Positions 35,031-44,588 of a stretch of 64,000 bases of DNA are shown piece by piece (the stretch's first letter is position 1; each line of letters opens with the position of its first letter). The stretch comes from Litoreibacter janthinus (GTDB lineage: Bacteria > Pseudomonadota > Alphaproteobacteria > Rhodobacterales > Rhodobacteraceae). The translations under genes and the position numbers were made by a program. Under the pieces are notes generated by a model that searched no databases, was not told the origin of the DNA, and saw only the letters and a program-made list of their open reading frames with translations. Location of the stretch: contig NZ_FOYO01000001.1 in the NCBI RefSeq assembly GCF_900111945.1, positions 1,371,751 through 1,435,750 on the forward strand, read 5' to 3'.

Positions 35031-35608
35031 TTGTCGCCAATCGCCTCGCGGAAATGCTTGCGGCAGAGGGATACGTAGGTCTCGTTGCCGCCAACCTGCA
35101 CCTGATCGCCATCCACCACGGCCGTTCCGTCCGCGCCCTTGCGGATCACCATCGTCGCCTTCTTGCCGCAGTGGCAGATCGTGCGGACTTCCCGCATCTC
35201 ATCCGCCAAGGCCAGCAGTGTTGCGGAGCCGGGGAACAGCTCGCCGCGGAAATCAACCCGCAAGCCATAGCACATCACCGGCACCTTCAGGTCGTCCACC
35301 GCGCGGGCCAGTTGCCACACCTGCTCTTTGGAGAGCCATTGCGCCTCGTCCACCATCACGCAGGCGACGGGGCCCTCTGTCAGGCGTCGGTCGATCATGG
35401 CAAACAAATCGTCCTCTTTGCCGTAAATATCAGCTTCGCGCGCCAGTCCGATCCGCGAGCCGATCTTTCCGGTTCCTGCGCGGTTGTCAAAGTCGGCCGT
35501 TAACAGGTATGTTGCCATACCCATTTCCTGATAGTTGTGCGCCGCTTGTAACAGCAGCGTCGACTTTCCGGCGTTCATGGTGGAATAGTGGAAGTAGAGT
35601 TTAGCCAT
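35027..35608 (-). CDS. tdk: Thymidine kinase
   Basis: A 193-residue type II thymidine kinase for salvage of thymidine. The P-loop is YSTMNAGKSTLLLQAA, Walker B is CVMVDEAQWL, and the lasso and zinc region include ICHCGKKATMVIRKG and YVSLCRKHF. The ATG at 35608 (MAKLYFHYSTMNAGKS) is preferred to a TTG five codons upstream. Confidence 0.95.
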   Translation of the reverse strand: MAKLYFHYSTMNAGKSTLLLQAAHNYQEMGMATYLLTADFDNRAGTGKIGSRIGLAREADIYGKEDDLFAMIDRRLTEGPVACVMVDEAQWLSKEQVWQLARAVDDLKVPVMCYGLRVDFRGELFPGSATLLALADEMREVRTICHCGKKATMVIRKGADGTAVVDGDQVQVGGNETYVSLCRKHFREAIGDN

Positions 35609-35869
35609 AGCGTCCCGTAGCAAAGCCGATTGTCAGGAGCAAGGTCGGTGAGGGACGTGCTAGGGAAAGCGTTCTCCGCACGAGCTGATTACCCGGCAGC
35701 GCGTGCATCGGCGCCCCTCACCTAGAGGACCGCGTTCAGCACAACACGCCCCCCCGTAGCCCCCATACCCTAGGGACTAAACTCACATAACGTGGGGGAA
35801 AACAATTGCGCAGGGGAAAGGCTTTGGGCTATTCCCCGAAGAGGCTATAAGACGCCAGGGAAAACGAAA
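35609..35869. other. Non-coding gap between tdk and the HTH gene
   Basis: About 260 bases between divergent genes. It contains C-runs and GTGGGGG/CAGGGG-rich text before the HTH gene. I see no gene, RNA or clear promoter in it. Confidence 0.4.
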
Positions 35870-36322
35870 ATGACTGTGATGAATAGGTACCTGAAGAAGC
35901 ACACTGAGGCACTTGTTAAGGATGTCGGCGTAGAGGCAGCATGCAAGTTGACCGGCCGCTCCAAAGCGACGCTGGGCCGGTATTACTCCGAGTCCGATGA
36001 ACATGCCGATCGGTATATGCCCCTCGACGCGGTCGCAGCCCTTGAGGCCGCCGCAAGTTTCCCCCATGTCACGCAGGCGCTGGCCGAGATCAACGGCAAC
36101 TCGCTGGAGGTCAACACAGGCCGCAAGGGCAACGCGGAATCGGTGAACAGCAACGTCGTCGCCTTGGCGCAGCGCTTTGCCATGCTGATGTCCGAGTACA
36201 ACCAGTCCATCGCCGACGGGATCATCACGGTCACCGAGGCCAAGCGGATGCTGTCCGAAACCTTGGAGCTGCAAAAAGTTCTGGTCGAAATGAAGCTGCA
36301 TCTGGAAGACGAAACCATCTGA
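35870..36322 (+). CDS. Small HTH-like DNA-binding protein, phage-regulator type
   Basis: A 150-residue protein starting MTVMNRYLKKHTEALVKDVG (an ATG three codons on is possible). A helix-turn-helix is suggested by VEAACKLTGRSKATLGRYYS at about residues 22-41, followed by MPLDAVAALEAAASFPHVTQ. This layout resembles the CII/transcriptional-regulator-like proteins found with phages and gene transfer agents in Rhodobacterales. The rest is helical and ends acidic. It has its own tandem terminators and no linked phage genes. Function unknown; regulation by it is inference. Confidence 0.6.
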   Translation: MTVMNRYLKKHTEALVKDVGVEAACKLTGRSKATLGRYYSESDEHADRYMPLDAVAALEAAASFPHVTQALAEINGNSLEVNTGRKGNAESVNSNVVALAQRFAMLMSEYNQSIADGIITVTEAKRMLSETLELQKVLVEMKLHLEDETI

Positions 36323-36337
36323 TTTTGTCCCGCGAGC

Positions 36338-36368
36338 AGGGGTTCCCCATGGGGAACCCTGTTTTTGC
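36338..36368 (+). terminator. First of two tandem terminators after the HTH gene
   Basis: GGGTTCCCC-AT-GGGGAACCC is a near-perfect hairpin followed by TGTTTTT, 17 bases after the stop codon. Confidence 0.8.
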
Positions 36369-36394
36369 TGAGGAAAAGAATTGATGAATTATGA

Positions 36395-36422
36395 ATGGGT
36401 GGCGTTGCCGCCCATTTTTTTG
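36395..36422 (+). terminator. Second tandem terminator after the HTH gene
   Basis: ATGGGTGGC and GCCGCCCAT pair over 9 bases (one G-U) around a GTT loop, directly followed by seven T residues. This is a strong intrinsic terminator. Confidence 0.85.
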
Positions 36423-36462
36423 TGCTTGGAGCTGCGGGCGGTTCGGGGCGCTATAATTTGCC

Positions 36463-36555
36463 CTAACTTAAGAAAGACAGCGTGGTGCCAGTGACCGGCT
36501 CAGGCGCGCAGGCGGAGAGGGCGAGGGCCGTGGCGGCTAGGGTGATGGGGAGCAT
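36463..36555 (-). CDS. 30-residue putative lipoprotein
   Basis: A very short open frame beginning MLPITLAATALALSAC, a complete lipoprotein signal with lipobox LSAC, and ending after a further 14 residues (APEPVTGTTLSFLS). AGGAG lies seven bases before the ATG. The mature peptide would be a 15-residue lipid-anchored tail. It resembles small entericidin-like or uncharacterised micro-lipoproteins in style, but I recognise no family. Confidence 0.5.
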   Translation of the reverse strand: MLPITLAATALALSACAPEPVTGTTLSFLS

Positions 36556-36703
36556 GGTGGAACTCCTGTGGTGGGTGTTTGGGTGGAGTTTAACAAGGAA
36601 TTGGGGTTGTGCAGAGGTGGCGGTGGATGAACCACGCGCCGGAGGCGCGGACCCACTCACCCTACGCAGACACCTTTTGGTCTAGGTGCCGTCGGCAGCT
36701 AGC

Positions 36704-37555
36704 TTATCTAAATCGCCAGTGCATTAGGTCAGGTTCTTTTACATCCATATACAGAATGCGGCTTATGTCTCTCTGTTCTTCCCGAGCAACTTGGATCTCG
36801 TGATCAATCGAGTAGCCGCTTGTTGCAACTAAACCAGCAAAGCTAGATGTTATTGCTGTACGACCGTTTAGCTGATCGATAGTGGGAAATGGAAAATCTT
36901 TTACAACACCTACCGGGGGAAGCGTTTTAAAGTTTTCATGCAATTCAAATTCAGGGTGTGTTTGTGCAAATCGTTTTTCAAATATGTTTATTGATCGCTC
37001 AAAAAGGTTATTGGACCATAAGAAATGCCAAGGCCATGTATCAGCTTCAATTTCCGACAAATTCTTTGGCATCTTCGATTTTACAGTGTGGGCATCGACT
37101 AACAAGCAGCCCGTTTCGAAACCTTTGAAGGACGGAGCGCTGCTAGCTGACGCATTCCAAACGGTGCGATGTTTTTCGGCGCTGTAAAAGCAGTAAAGCG
37201 GCATTCTACCAGTTAACTTGGCACTTTTTAGCAGGAGGCAAATTTGGGGAAGCAGAGCGTTTTTACCTTGTTGCTTCAACCCTTTTATTTTTCCGTCTCG
37301 AGTTATTCTTTTAGCCTGAACTCTCATTTTGAGAGTGTTCGTTTTTCCAGCGATATGCCATTCCCAATCTGCACCAGTTTTTTTACTTTCGACCGATTTT
37401 GAAAACGTTTCGATTCGTATTTGGGTTGGATTCAGTCGTTTCAAATCTAATAAATTGGATTCGGTGATAGTTTCTTCACCATAACTGACACCGGAGACTT
37501 GCTCGTAAGCAAAGCCGAGATTTTTAGATGTCCGATCGCCAAGTTTGAGTAGCAC
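36704..37555 (-). CDS. DUF6615-like protein with a PD-(D/E)XK-type motif, AT-rich
   Basis: A 283-residue protein with a GTG start. The N-terminal part has GEETITESNLLDLKRLNP (E27/E28), then TGADWEWHIAG (D63) and MRVQAKRIT (Q80, K82). The E...D...QxK order fits the PD-(D/E)XK nuclease fold. I recall this GADWEW family as DUF6615, of unknown function. The rest has PLYCFYSAEKHRTVWNASAS and an aromatic-rich centre. Base composition differs sharply from neighbours: 24 of 60 and 21 of 60 G+C in lines 37021 and 37261. It was probably acquired by transfer. A DNA-cutting or defence role is inference. Confidence 0.65.
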   Translation of the reverse strand: MLLKLGDRTSKNLGFAYEQVSGVSYGEETITESNLLDLKRLNPTQIRIETFSKSVESKKTGADWEWHIAGKTNTLKMRVQAKRITRDGKIKGLKQQGKNALLPQICLLLKSAKLTGRMPLYCFYSAEKHRTVWNASASSAPSFKGFETGCLLVDAHTVKSKMPKNLSEIEADTWPWHFLWSNNLFERSINIFEKRFAQTHPEFELHENFKTLPPVGVVKDFPFPTIDQLNGRTAITSSFAGLVATSGYSIDHEIQVAREEQRDISRILYMDVKEPDLMHWRFR

Positions 37556-37594
37556 TTCTAATAAAGAATGAATTTGACCTGCTCCACTTTGCCT

Positions 37595-40500
37595 TCAACC
37601 CTGCAACGCCTGCACCCCGATTTCCCCCTCAACCCGTGCTTTCATCGCCAGCGCACAGGCGTGGGCGGCGGCGGCGGTGGTGAAGTAGGGGATCTTGTCG
37701 TAGAGCGCGATGGAGCGGATGTCTCGGCTGTCCTCGACGGCTTGTGACCCCTCGGTGGTGTTCAGCACCAGCGAGATCATCCCGTCTTTCATTTGGTCGA
37801 CGATGTTCGGGCGGCCCTCATAGACCTTGTTGACCGTCTCGCACGCGATGCCTTGCTCGTTCAGCCAAGCCGCGGTGCCGCGGGTGGCGACCAGCGCGTG
37901 ACCCAGACCGGCCAACACACGGCCCGCCTCCAGCATGTCAGCGGTCTTGTCCTCGTTGCGGATGGAGATGAAGACCTTGCCCTTGCCGTCCAGCGGCAGC
38001 TCGGTCCCTGCGCCCATTTGCGCCTTGAGGAAGGCCATGTGGAAGTTCTTGTCGGAACCCATAACCTCGCCCGTAGAACGCATTTCCGGCCCAAGGATCG
38101 TGTCCACGCCGGGGAAGCGGGCGAAGGGGAGGACGGCCTCTTTCACCGCATAGGTGTCGATGATCGGGTCGATCAGGTCGAACTCGCCCAGCTTAGCCCC
38201 CGCCATAACCTGCGCCGCGATGGACGCGATGGGGGAGCCGATGGCCTTGGCCACAAACGGCACGGTGCGCGAGGCGCGCGGGTTGACTTCGATCAGATAG
38301 ATCGTGTTGTCCTTGATGGCGAACTGAACGTTCATCAGCCCGACCACATTCAGCGCCAAAGCCAAGGCCTCGGTCTGCACGCGCAACTCCGCGATGATCT
38401 CTTTCGACAAGGAATAAGGCGGCAGGGAACAGGCGCTGTCGCCGGAATGCACGCCGGCCTCTTCGATATGCTGCATGATGCCCGCGACGTGGACGGAGGT
38501 GCCGTCGCACAGCGCGTCGACATCGACCTCGACGGCACCGGACAGATAGCTGTCGAGCAGCACGGGGCTGTCGCCGGAGACGACCACGGCCTCCGAAATA
38601 TAGCGTTCCAACTGCGCTTGATCGCGCACGATTTCCATGGCCCGTCCCCCGAGCACGTAAGACGGGCGGATCACCAGCGGGAAGCCGATTTCCTTCGCCT
38701 TCTCAAAGGCTTCCTCGTCGGAATGGGCGAGGCCGTTATGGGGCTGCTTGAGGCCGAGTTTCTGGACGAGTTGCTGGAACCGCTCGCGGTCTTCGGCCAG
38801 GTCGATCGCATCAGGCGAGGTGCCGAGGATCGGGATGCCTTCGTCCGCCAAGGCCTGCGCGATCTTCAACGGCGTTTGCCCGCCGAACTGCACGATGACG
38901 CCGTGAAGGGTGCCGTTTTCAAGTTCCACGCGGAGGATTTCCATCACGTGCTCGAAGGTCAGCGGCTCGAAATACAACCGGTCCGAGGTGTCGTAGTCGG
39001 TCGACACGGTCTCTGGGTTGCAGTTGATCATGATCGTTTCGTAGCCCTGCTTGGTCAGCGCATAGCAGGCGTGGACGCAGCAATAGTCGAACTCGATCCC
39101 TTGGCCGATGCGGTTCGGGCCGCCCCCGAGGATAACGACCTTCTTGGCGTTGGAAGGCCGCGCTTCGCATTCGACGTCACCCATCATCGGATGTTCGTAG
39201 GTTGAATACATGTAAGGCGTTTGCGCCTCGAACTCGGCAGCGCAGGTGTCGATGCGTTTGAAGACCGCGTTGACGCCAAGGTTCTGGCGGGCCTTGCGCA
39301 CGTCTTTCTCGGTCCGGCCGGTCAGCTTTGCGAGGCGGGCGTCGGAGAAGCCAAGCATCTTGAGATCGCGCAGCCCGTCTTCTTTCATCGGCAGGCCGTC
39401 TTTGCGGATGATCGCCTCGGCTTCGATGATCTCGCGAATCCGGGCTAGGAACCATGGGTCATAGGCGGTGATCTGGTTGATCTCGTCATTCGAGAATCCG
39501 TAGCGCATGGCGTGGGCGATGACGCGAATACGGTCCGGAGTTTGCTTGGCCAGTTCGCGGGTCAGGGCTTTGTCGATAGCTTCCTGCGCAGCGGCATCTT
39601 TGCCGACCAGAATGCGGGTGCCGTTCTGCTCTTTATACACCTGTGCATCAGGAGCAGGCATACCGGGCACCTTAGGTTCATCAAAGCCGGTCAGGCCTGT
39701 TTCCATGGAGGCGAGCGCTTTTTGCAGGCTTTCGTGGATGGTGCGACCGATGGCCATAACCTCGCCCACGGATTTCATCGCGGTGGTCAGATAAGGCTCG
39801 GAGCCGGGGAATTTTTCGAAGGCGAAACGCGGGATTTTGGTGACCACGTAGTCAATCGTCGGCTCGAAGCTGGCTGGCGTGACCTTGGTGATGTCATTGT
39901 CCAGCTCGTCCAGCGTGAAGCCGACGGCCAGTTTGGCGGCGATTTTGGCGATCGGGAAGCCCGTGGCCTTAGATGCCAAGGCCGAAGAGCGCGACACGCG
40001 GGGGTTCATCTCGATCACGACCATGCGCCCGTCTGCGGGGTTCACCGCCCATTGCACATTGGAGCCGCCAGTTTCGACGCCGATTTCACGCAGAACCGCA
40101 ATCGAGGCGTTGCGCATGGCTTGGTATTCTTTGTCGGTCAGCGTCAGGGCAGGGGCCACGGTTATGCTGTCGCCGGTGTGCACGCCCATCGGGTCCACGT
40201 TTTCGATGGCGCAGACGATGATGGCGTTGTCGGCATGGTCGCGCACGACCTCCATCTCGTATTCTTTCCAACCGAGCAGGGATTCGTCGATCAAGATCTG
40301 GTTCACAGGCGACGCGTCGAGGCCGGTTTTGCAGAAATGCTCATAGTCATCGCGGTTATACGCCACGCCGCCGCCAGTGCCGCCCAAGGTGAAGGCGGGG
40401 CGGATGATGGCAGGCAGGCCGACATATTCGATGGCGTCCATGCATTCCTGCATGGTGTTGGCGATGGTGGCTTTGGGGTTCTCAAGGCCAAGGCGGTCCA

Positions 40501-40906
40501 TGGCTTCGCGGAACAGCTTGCGGTCCTCGGCCATTTCAATGGCTTCGCGTTTTGCGCCGATCATCTCGACGTTGTACTTTTTCAGCACGCCCATTTCTTC
40601 AAGCGCAAGAGATGTGTTGAGGCCGGTTTGCCCGCCCATGGTAGGCAGAAGCGCGTCGGGGCGCTCTTTCTCGATGATCTTGGCGACAACCTCTGGCGTG
40701 ATCGGCTCGATATAGGTCGCGTCGGCCATGTCGGGGTCGGTCATGATCGTGGCGGGGTTGGAGTTCACCAAGATGACGCGGTAGCCTTCTTCGCGCAGGG
40801 CTTTGCAAGCCTGAGCGCCGGAGTAGTCAAACTCGCAGGCCTGTCCGATGACGATGGGGCCTGCGCCGATGATCATGATGGATTTGATATCGGTTCTTTT
40901 CGGCAT
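37595..40906 (-). CDS. carB: Carbamoyl-phosphate synthase large subunit
   Basis: A 1103-residue enzyme making carbamoyl phosphate for arginine and pyrimidines, with CarA supplying ammonia (carA is not in this window). The start at 40906 gives [20 protein letters not shown]. Both ATP-grasp halves are seen: [18 protein letters not shown] and [10 protein letters not shown] in the first, [20 protein letters not shown] and [20 protein letters not shown] in the second. An allosteric MGS-like domain is C-terminal ([20 protein letters not shown]). It ends 40 bases from the DUF6615-like gene. Confidence 0.97.
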   Translation of the reverse strand: MPKRTDIKSIMIIGAGPIVIGQACEFDYSGAQACKALREEGYRVILVNSNPATIMTDPDMADATYIEPITPEVVAKIIEKERPDALLPTMGGQTGLNTSLALEEMGVLKKYNVEMIGAKREAIEMAEDRKLFREAMDRLGLENPKATIANTMQECMDAIEYVGLPAIIRPAFTLGGTGGGVAYNRDDYEHFCKTGLDASPVNQILIDESLLGWKEYEMEVVRDHADNAIIVCAIENVDPMGVHTGDSITVAPALTLTDKEYQAMRNASIAVLREIGVETGGSNVQWAVNPADGRMVVIEMNPRVSRSSALASKATGFPIAKIAAKLAVGFTLDELDNDITKVTPASFEPTIDYVVTKIPRFAFEKFPGSEPYLTTAMKSVGEVMAIGRTIHESLQKALASMETGLTGFDEPKVPGMPAPDAQVYKEQNGTRILVGKDAAAQEAIDKALTRELAKQTPDRIRVIAHAMRYGFSNDEINQITAYDPWFLARIREIIEAEAIIRKDGLPMKEDGLRDLKMLGFSDARLAKLTGRTEKDVRKARQNLGVNAVFKRIDTCAAEFEAQTPYMYSTYEHPMMGDVECEARPSNAKKVVILGGGPNRIGQGIEFDYCCVHACYALTKQGYETIMINCNPETVSTDYDTSDRLYFEPLTFEHVMEILRVELENGTLHGVIVQFGGQTPLKIAQALADEGIPILGTSPDAIDLAEDRERFQQLVQKLGLKQPHNGLAHSDEEAFEKAKEIGFPLVIRPSYVLGGRAMEIVRDQAQLERYISEAVVVSGDSPVLLDSYLSGAVEVDVDALCDGTSVHVAGIMQHIEEAGVHSGDSACSLPPYSLSKEIIAELRVQTEALALALNVVGLMNVQFAIKDNTIYLIEVNPRASRTVPFVAKAIGSPIASIAAQVMAGAKLGEFDLIDPIIDTYAVKEAVLPFARFPGVDTILGPEMRSTGEVMGSDKNFHMAFLKAQMGAGTELPLDGKGKVFISIRNEDKTADMLEAGRVLAGLGHALVATRGTAAWLNEQGIACETVNKVYEGRPNIVDQMKDGMISLVLNTTEGSQAVEDSRDIRSIALYDKIPYFTTAAAAHACALAMKARVEGEIGVQALQG

Positions 40907-41057
40907 GTCACGGACCCCAGGTTTGCGCAAATTATCGTGGGTTTAAGGAGTCCACCAAGTGGGCGCAAGGGCATGTAGGGAAGGGATTTGAGATTCTTTT
41001 GCCCAACGCATTGGGGAAGGCAAATTGTTTAGATGCTGCTGATTGCAGTATTGTGAA

Positions 41058-41234
41058 CTATGACATGAACCGAAATTTAATTTCATGATACAAAACCCAA
41101 CAAGTACCAAAAGGAATGTACAGCAAAAAAAGTGTTCCGTAGCGGCTGCTATCCACTAGACTAGGAGCGGCAATCCAAAGCACGAGGCCGAGAAGCACAG
41201 TAAGTGCTACAATGTTCCGGTCCCGCGAATACAT
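41058..41234 (-). CDS. Small two-helix membrane protein downstream of cfa
   Basis: A 58-residue protein with two hydrophobic segments (IVALTVLLGLVLWIAA and TLFLLYIPFGTCWVLYH). AGAGAGG precedes the ATG at 41234 with good spacing. An alternative ATG at 41273 overlaps the cfa stop as ATGA and would add 13 basic residues. Either way it is co-transcribed with cfa. No known domain. Confidence 0.6.
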   Translation of the reverse strand: MYSRDRNIVALTVLLGLVLWIAAPSLVDSSRYGTLFLLYIPFGTCWVLYHEIKFRFMS

Positions 41235-41269
41235 GCGCGACCTCTCTTTGTATATGAATGTTCGCCTAG

Positions 41270-42523
41270 TCATTTCTTTGGAACGAACCCGTCCGGAAAG
41301 GCCGAATGCGGCTCGGGCGCGCCATCCACATAGAGGTAATCGCGGGTGATCGGCACCGTGGTTTGGTGCTTGTGAAGCTGCACGTGATACAAGACGTGGG
41401 GCATGTCCGACAGGCTGAGCTCTGACGCGATCAGATAGTAGCGCCACATGCGGATGAAGCGTTCGTCGTATCCCATGGCGCGGACCTCGTCCAAACGGTC
41501 TTCGAAGCGGATCAACCATTCGTAAAGGGTGCGGTCGTAATGGGTCCGCCAGACCTCGATATCGGCGGCCTCCAGCTTGGACTTTTCAACCACGCTTACC
41601 ACTTCGGACAATGAGGGCGTGTAGCCGCTGGGGAATATGTGCTTCTGGAACCAAGGGGACAGGTTACCCGGAGGGCCAGTGCGCCCGATGAAATGGATGA
41701 GAGCTACGCCATCTTCTTTGAGGTTCTTTTCGATCTGACGGAAATAGGTCGGGTATTGGGGCTCGCCCACATGTTCGAGCATGCCGACAGATACAATGCG
41801 GTCAAATTGCTCGGTCACGTCGCGGTAATCCTGAAGCCGGAACTCTACCAAATGTGAAACACCTGCCGTTTCGGCGCGGGCAATGGCAGCTTTGCGTTGT
41901 TCGTCGGAGAGCGTCACGCCCACAACCTGCGCGCCGTAGTCTTTTGCCAAAGTTATCGCCAACCCACCCCAGCCGGAGCCGATATCGAGGATTTTCATCC
42001 CCGGCTTGATCAGCAATTTGCCCGCGATATGCGCCTTTTTAGCGATCTGAGCGTCTTCCAAAGTCATGCTCGGATCTTTGAAATAGGCGCAGGTGTATTG
42101 CATGTCCTCGTCTAGAAAGAGGTTATAAAAATCGTTCGAAATGTCATAGTGATGCTCGGCGTTCTGCTGGGCCTTGGCATGTGGAATCCATTGGTCCCAT
42201 TTGCGTTTGGCTATGCGCAGGTTGCGGGCAAGTGTTTGGGTCCATGGCAGATTTCCACTTTGGAAGTTGCGCACAACAAGGGTTAGAAATCCTCGGACGT
42301 CATCGTTTTCGATCGTCAGGGTTCCGTCCATATAGGCGTCACCCATGGCAAGCTCGGGGTTGCGTATCAGCTGGCTTGGAAGGCTGTCATCGCGAAGGTG
42401 TAAAGTCACATGAGGCTCTGCTCCATTGCCTGCATTTATCATTTCACCAGAGTTGAGGTGGACGGTAAGAGTTCCCTCTTTGATAAGTTGTTTGAGCAGA
42501 GTGCGAAGTAGCCTGTCCCACAT
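41270..42523 (-). CDS. cfa: Cyclopropane-fatty-acyl-phospholipid synthase
   Basis: A 417-residue SAM-dependent methyltransferase that adds a methylene to unsaturated phospholipid chains, a membrane stress response. The SAM site is LDIGSGWGGLAITLAKDYGA, the active-site-type Cys lies in DMQYTCAYFKDPSMTLE, and IVSVGMLEHVGE and RTGPPGNLSPWFQKHIFPSG are conserved. An N-terminal lipid-binding domain precedes the methyltransferase. It is divergent from aspS with a shared 190-base intergenic region. Confidence 0.93.
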   Translation of the reverse strand: MWDRLLRTLLKQLIKEGTLTVHLNSGEMINAGNGAEPHVTLHLRDDSLPSQLIRNPELAMGDAYMDGTLTIENDDVRGFLTLVVRNFQSGNLPWTQTLARNLRIAKRKWDQWIPHAKAQQNAEHHYDISNDFYNLFLDEDMQYTCAYFKDPSMTLEDAQIAKKAHIAGKLLIKPGMKILDIGSGWGGLAITLAKDYGAQVVGVTLSDEQRKAAIARAETAGVSHLVEFRLQDYRDVTEQFDRIVSVGMLEHVGEPQYPTYFRQIEKNLKEDGVALIHFIGRTGPPGNLSPWFQKHIFPSGYTPSLSEVVSVVEKSKLEAADIEVWRTHYDRTLYEWLIRFEDRLDEVRAMGYDERFIRMWRYYLIASELSLSDMPHVLYHVQLHKHQTTVPITRDYLYVDGAPEPHSAFPDGFVPKK

Positions 42524-42570
42524 ATAGTGCTTTCCCGTTTGTTTCGTTTACCGAATGAAGCCGATAATTT

Positions 42571-42600
42571 AGCGGGCAAAGGGCCGGATTCCTGCCCGCT
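42571..42600. promoter_or_regulatory. Inverted repeat AGCGGGCA-N14-TGCCCGCT in the cfa/aspS interval
   Basis: Perfect 8-base arms 48 bases upstream of the cfa start. No T-run follows on the cfa strand, so it is a candidate operator or a leader hairpin of the cfa message rather than a terminator. Confidence 0.4.
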
Positions 42601-42643
42601 TGTCAATAAATACGCCTGCACAGGTTATTTGCGTCTGCTTTGC

Positions 42644-42672
42644 TTGACTTTGGAGGCGCAGACATGTGTATC
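42644..42672 (+). promoter_or_regulatory. Sigma-70-type promoter of aspS
   Basis: TTGACT (42644-42649), a 17-base spacer, then TGTATC (42667-42672), 38 bases before the aspS start codon. Confidence 0.55.
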
Positions 42673-42710
42673 GGGCCGATACTGATTTTCGCCAAAGAGG
42701 GCCAATTCTC

Positions 42711-44486
42711 ATGCACGCTTATCGCAGCCATTCCTGTGCCGACCTGAACGCATCCAACGTGGGTGAAAATGTTCGCTTGTCCGGCTGGGTTCATCGTGTG
42801 CGCGACCACGGCGGCATCCTCTTTATCGACCTTCGTGACCATTACGGCATCACCCAAGTGCTGGCCGACCCTGACAGCCCTGTGTTCAAGGACGTGGAAA
42901 AGGTGCGCTCCGAATGGTGTATCCGGATCGACGGCAATGTGATGGCCCGTGCGCCCGAGCTGGTGAACCCGAAGCTGCCAACGGGCGAGGTTGAGGTTTT
43001 CATTCGCGACATCGAAGTTCTGGGCGCGTCTGACGAGCTGCCCTTGATGGTATTCGGAGATCAGGAATACCCTGAAGAGACCCGCCTGAAATACCGCTTC
43101 CTCGACCTGCGCCGCGAGAAGCTGCAGCGCAACATGATCCTGCGCTCTGACGTTGTATCCTCTATGCGCAAGCGCATGTGGGACATGAAGTTCAAGGAAT
43201 TCCAGACGCCGATTATCACCGCGTCCAGCCCCGAAGGCGCACGCGACTTCCTTGTGCCGTCCCGCCTGCATCCGGGCAAGTTCTACGCGTTGCCGCAAGC
43301 CCCGCAGCAGTTCAAGCAGCTGTTGATGGTGTCGGGCTTCGACAAGTATTTCCAGATTGCTCCGTGTTTTCGTGACGAAGACCCGCGTGCGGACCGCTCG
43401 CCCACCGACTTCTACCAGCTTGACCTAGAGATGAGCTTTGTCGAGCAGCAGGACGTGTTCGACACGATCCAGCCGGTGATCCAAGGCGTGTTCGAAGAAT
43501 TCGGCGGCGGTCGCAAGGTGGATAGCGAGTGGGAACAGATTTCCTACAAGGACGCAGCACTCTGGTACGGCACAGACAAGCCCGACCTGCGCAACCCGAT
43601 CAAGATGCAAGTTGTGTCGGAGCATTTCAAAGGCTCCGGCTTTGCGATCTTCGCCAAGATTTTGGAGCAGGACGGAACTGAAATCCGCGCCATTCCCGCG
43701 CCCAAAGGTGGATCGCGCAAGTTCTGCGATCGGATGAATGCATTTGCGCAGAAGGAAGGATTGCCCGGCATGGGGTATATCTTCTGGCGTGACCAAGGCG
43801 AAGGCATGGAAGCCGCTGGCCCGCTGGCGAAAAACATCGGTCCAGAACGCACCGAAGCGATCCGCAAGCAGCTTGGTCTTGGCGTCGGCGATGCGGCGTT
43901 CTTCCTGGGCGGTAAGCCGTCCTCGTTCGAAGGTGTTGCCGGCCGTGCCCGCGTGGAAATCGGCAACGAATTGGGCCTGACGGATCAGGACCGCTTTGCC
44001 TTTGCGTGGATCGTGGACTTCCCGATGTATGAGGCGGACGAGGAGAGCGGCAAGATCGACTTCTCGCACAACCCTTTCTCTATGCCTCAGGGCGGAATGG
44101 ATGCGCTGCAGGGCGATCCGCTGGATGTGCTGGGTTACCAGTATGACCTTGCCTGCAACGGCTACGAGCTGATTTCAGGCGCCATCCGGAACCACAAGCC
44201 GGAGATCATGTTCAAGGCGTTCGAGTTGGCCGGCTACGGCGAAGAGGAAGTGCGCAAGCGCTTCGGCGGTATGGTCAATGCGTTCAAATACGGCGCACCG
44301 CCCCACGGTGGCTGTGCGGCAGGTATCGACCGCATCGTGATGCTGCTGGCTGACGAGGCCAACATTCGCGAAGTGATCCTGTTCCCGATGAACCAGCGCG
44401 CCGAAGACCTGATGATGTCTGCGCCAAGCGAGCCAATGGCCGATCAGCTGATGGAGCTGGGTCTACGAGTCATTCCGCAAGACTAA
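42711..44486 (+). CDS. aspS: Aspartyl-tRNA synthetase
   Basis: A 591-residue class II synthetase. The N-terminal OB anticodon-binding domain has [20 protein letters not shown]. Motif 2 is [18 protein letters not shown], with [10 protein letters not shown], and motif 3 is [22 protein letters not shown] insertion domain lies between. The start at 42711 ([16 protein letters not shown]) fits the family; an upstream frame extension covers the promoter. In many alphaproteobacteria this enzyme may also charge tRNA-Asn; I cannot tell here. Confidence 0.96.
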   Translation: MHAYRSHSCADLNASNVGENVRLSGWVHRVRDHGGILFIDLRDHYGITQVLADPDSPVFKDVEKVRSEWCIRIDGNVMARAPELVNPKLPTGEVEVFIRDIEVLGASDELPLMVFGDQEYPEETRLKYRFLDLRREKLQRNMILRSDVVSSMRKRMWDMKFKEFQTPIITASSPEGARDFLVPSRLHPGKFYALPQAPQQFKQLLMVSGFDKYFQIAPCFRDEDPRADRSPTDFYQLDLEMSFVEQQDVFDTIQPVIQGVFEEFGGGRKVDSEWEQISYKDAALWYGTDKPDLRNPIKMQVVSEHFKGSGFAIFAKILEQDGTEIRAIPAPKGGSRKFCDRMNAFAQKEGLPGMGYIFWRDQGEGMEAAGPLAKNIGPERTEAIRKQLGLGVGDAAFFLGGKPSSFEGVAGRARVEIGNELGLTDQDRFAFAWIVDFPMYEADEESGKIDFSHNPFSMPQGGMDALQGDPLDVLGYQYDLACNGYELISGAIRNHKPEIMFKAFELAGYGEEEVRKRFGGMVNAFKYGAPPHGGCAAGIDRIVMLLADEANIREVILFPMNQRAEDLMMSAPSEPMADQLMELGLRVIPQD

Positions 44487-44588
44487 AGCGATTTTCTGCC
44501 ACGCGGGGCGGCGCTCAACGTTTTTTCAACGGATTTGCTTCAGGAATACAGTAGACTGAGGCAAACGAGTTGAGGAAAGAGCCGCCCC

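Noticed and set aside
37793..40978. Long open frames opposite carB (470 and 488 residues)
   Set aside because: They lie antisense to a certain gene and have low-complexity His/Asp/Gln-rich composition from GC-rich codon mirroring. No domain is visible.
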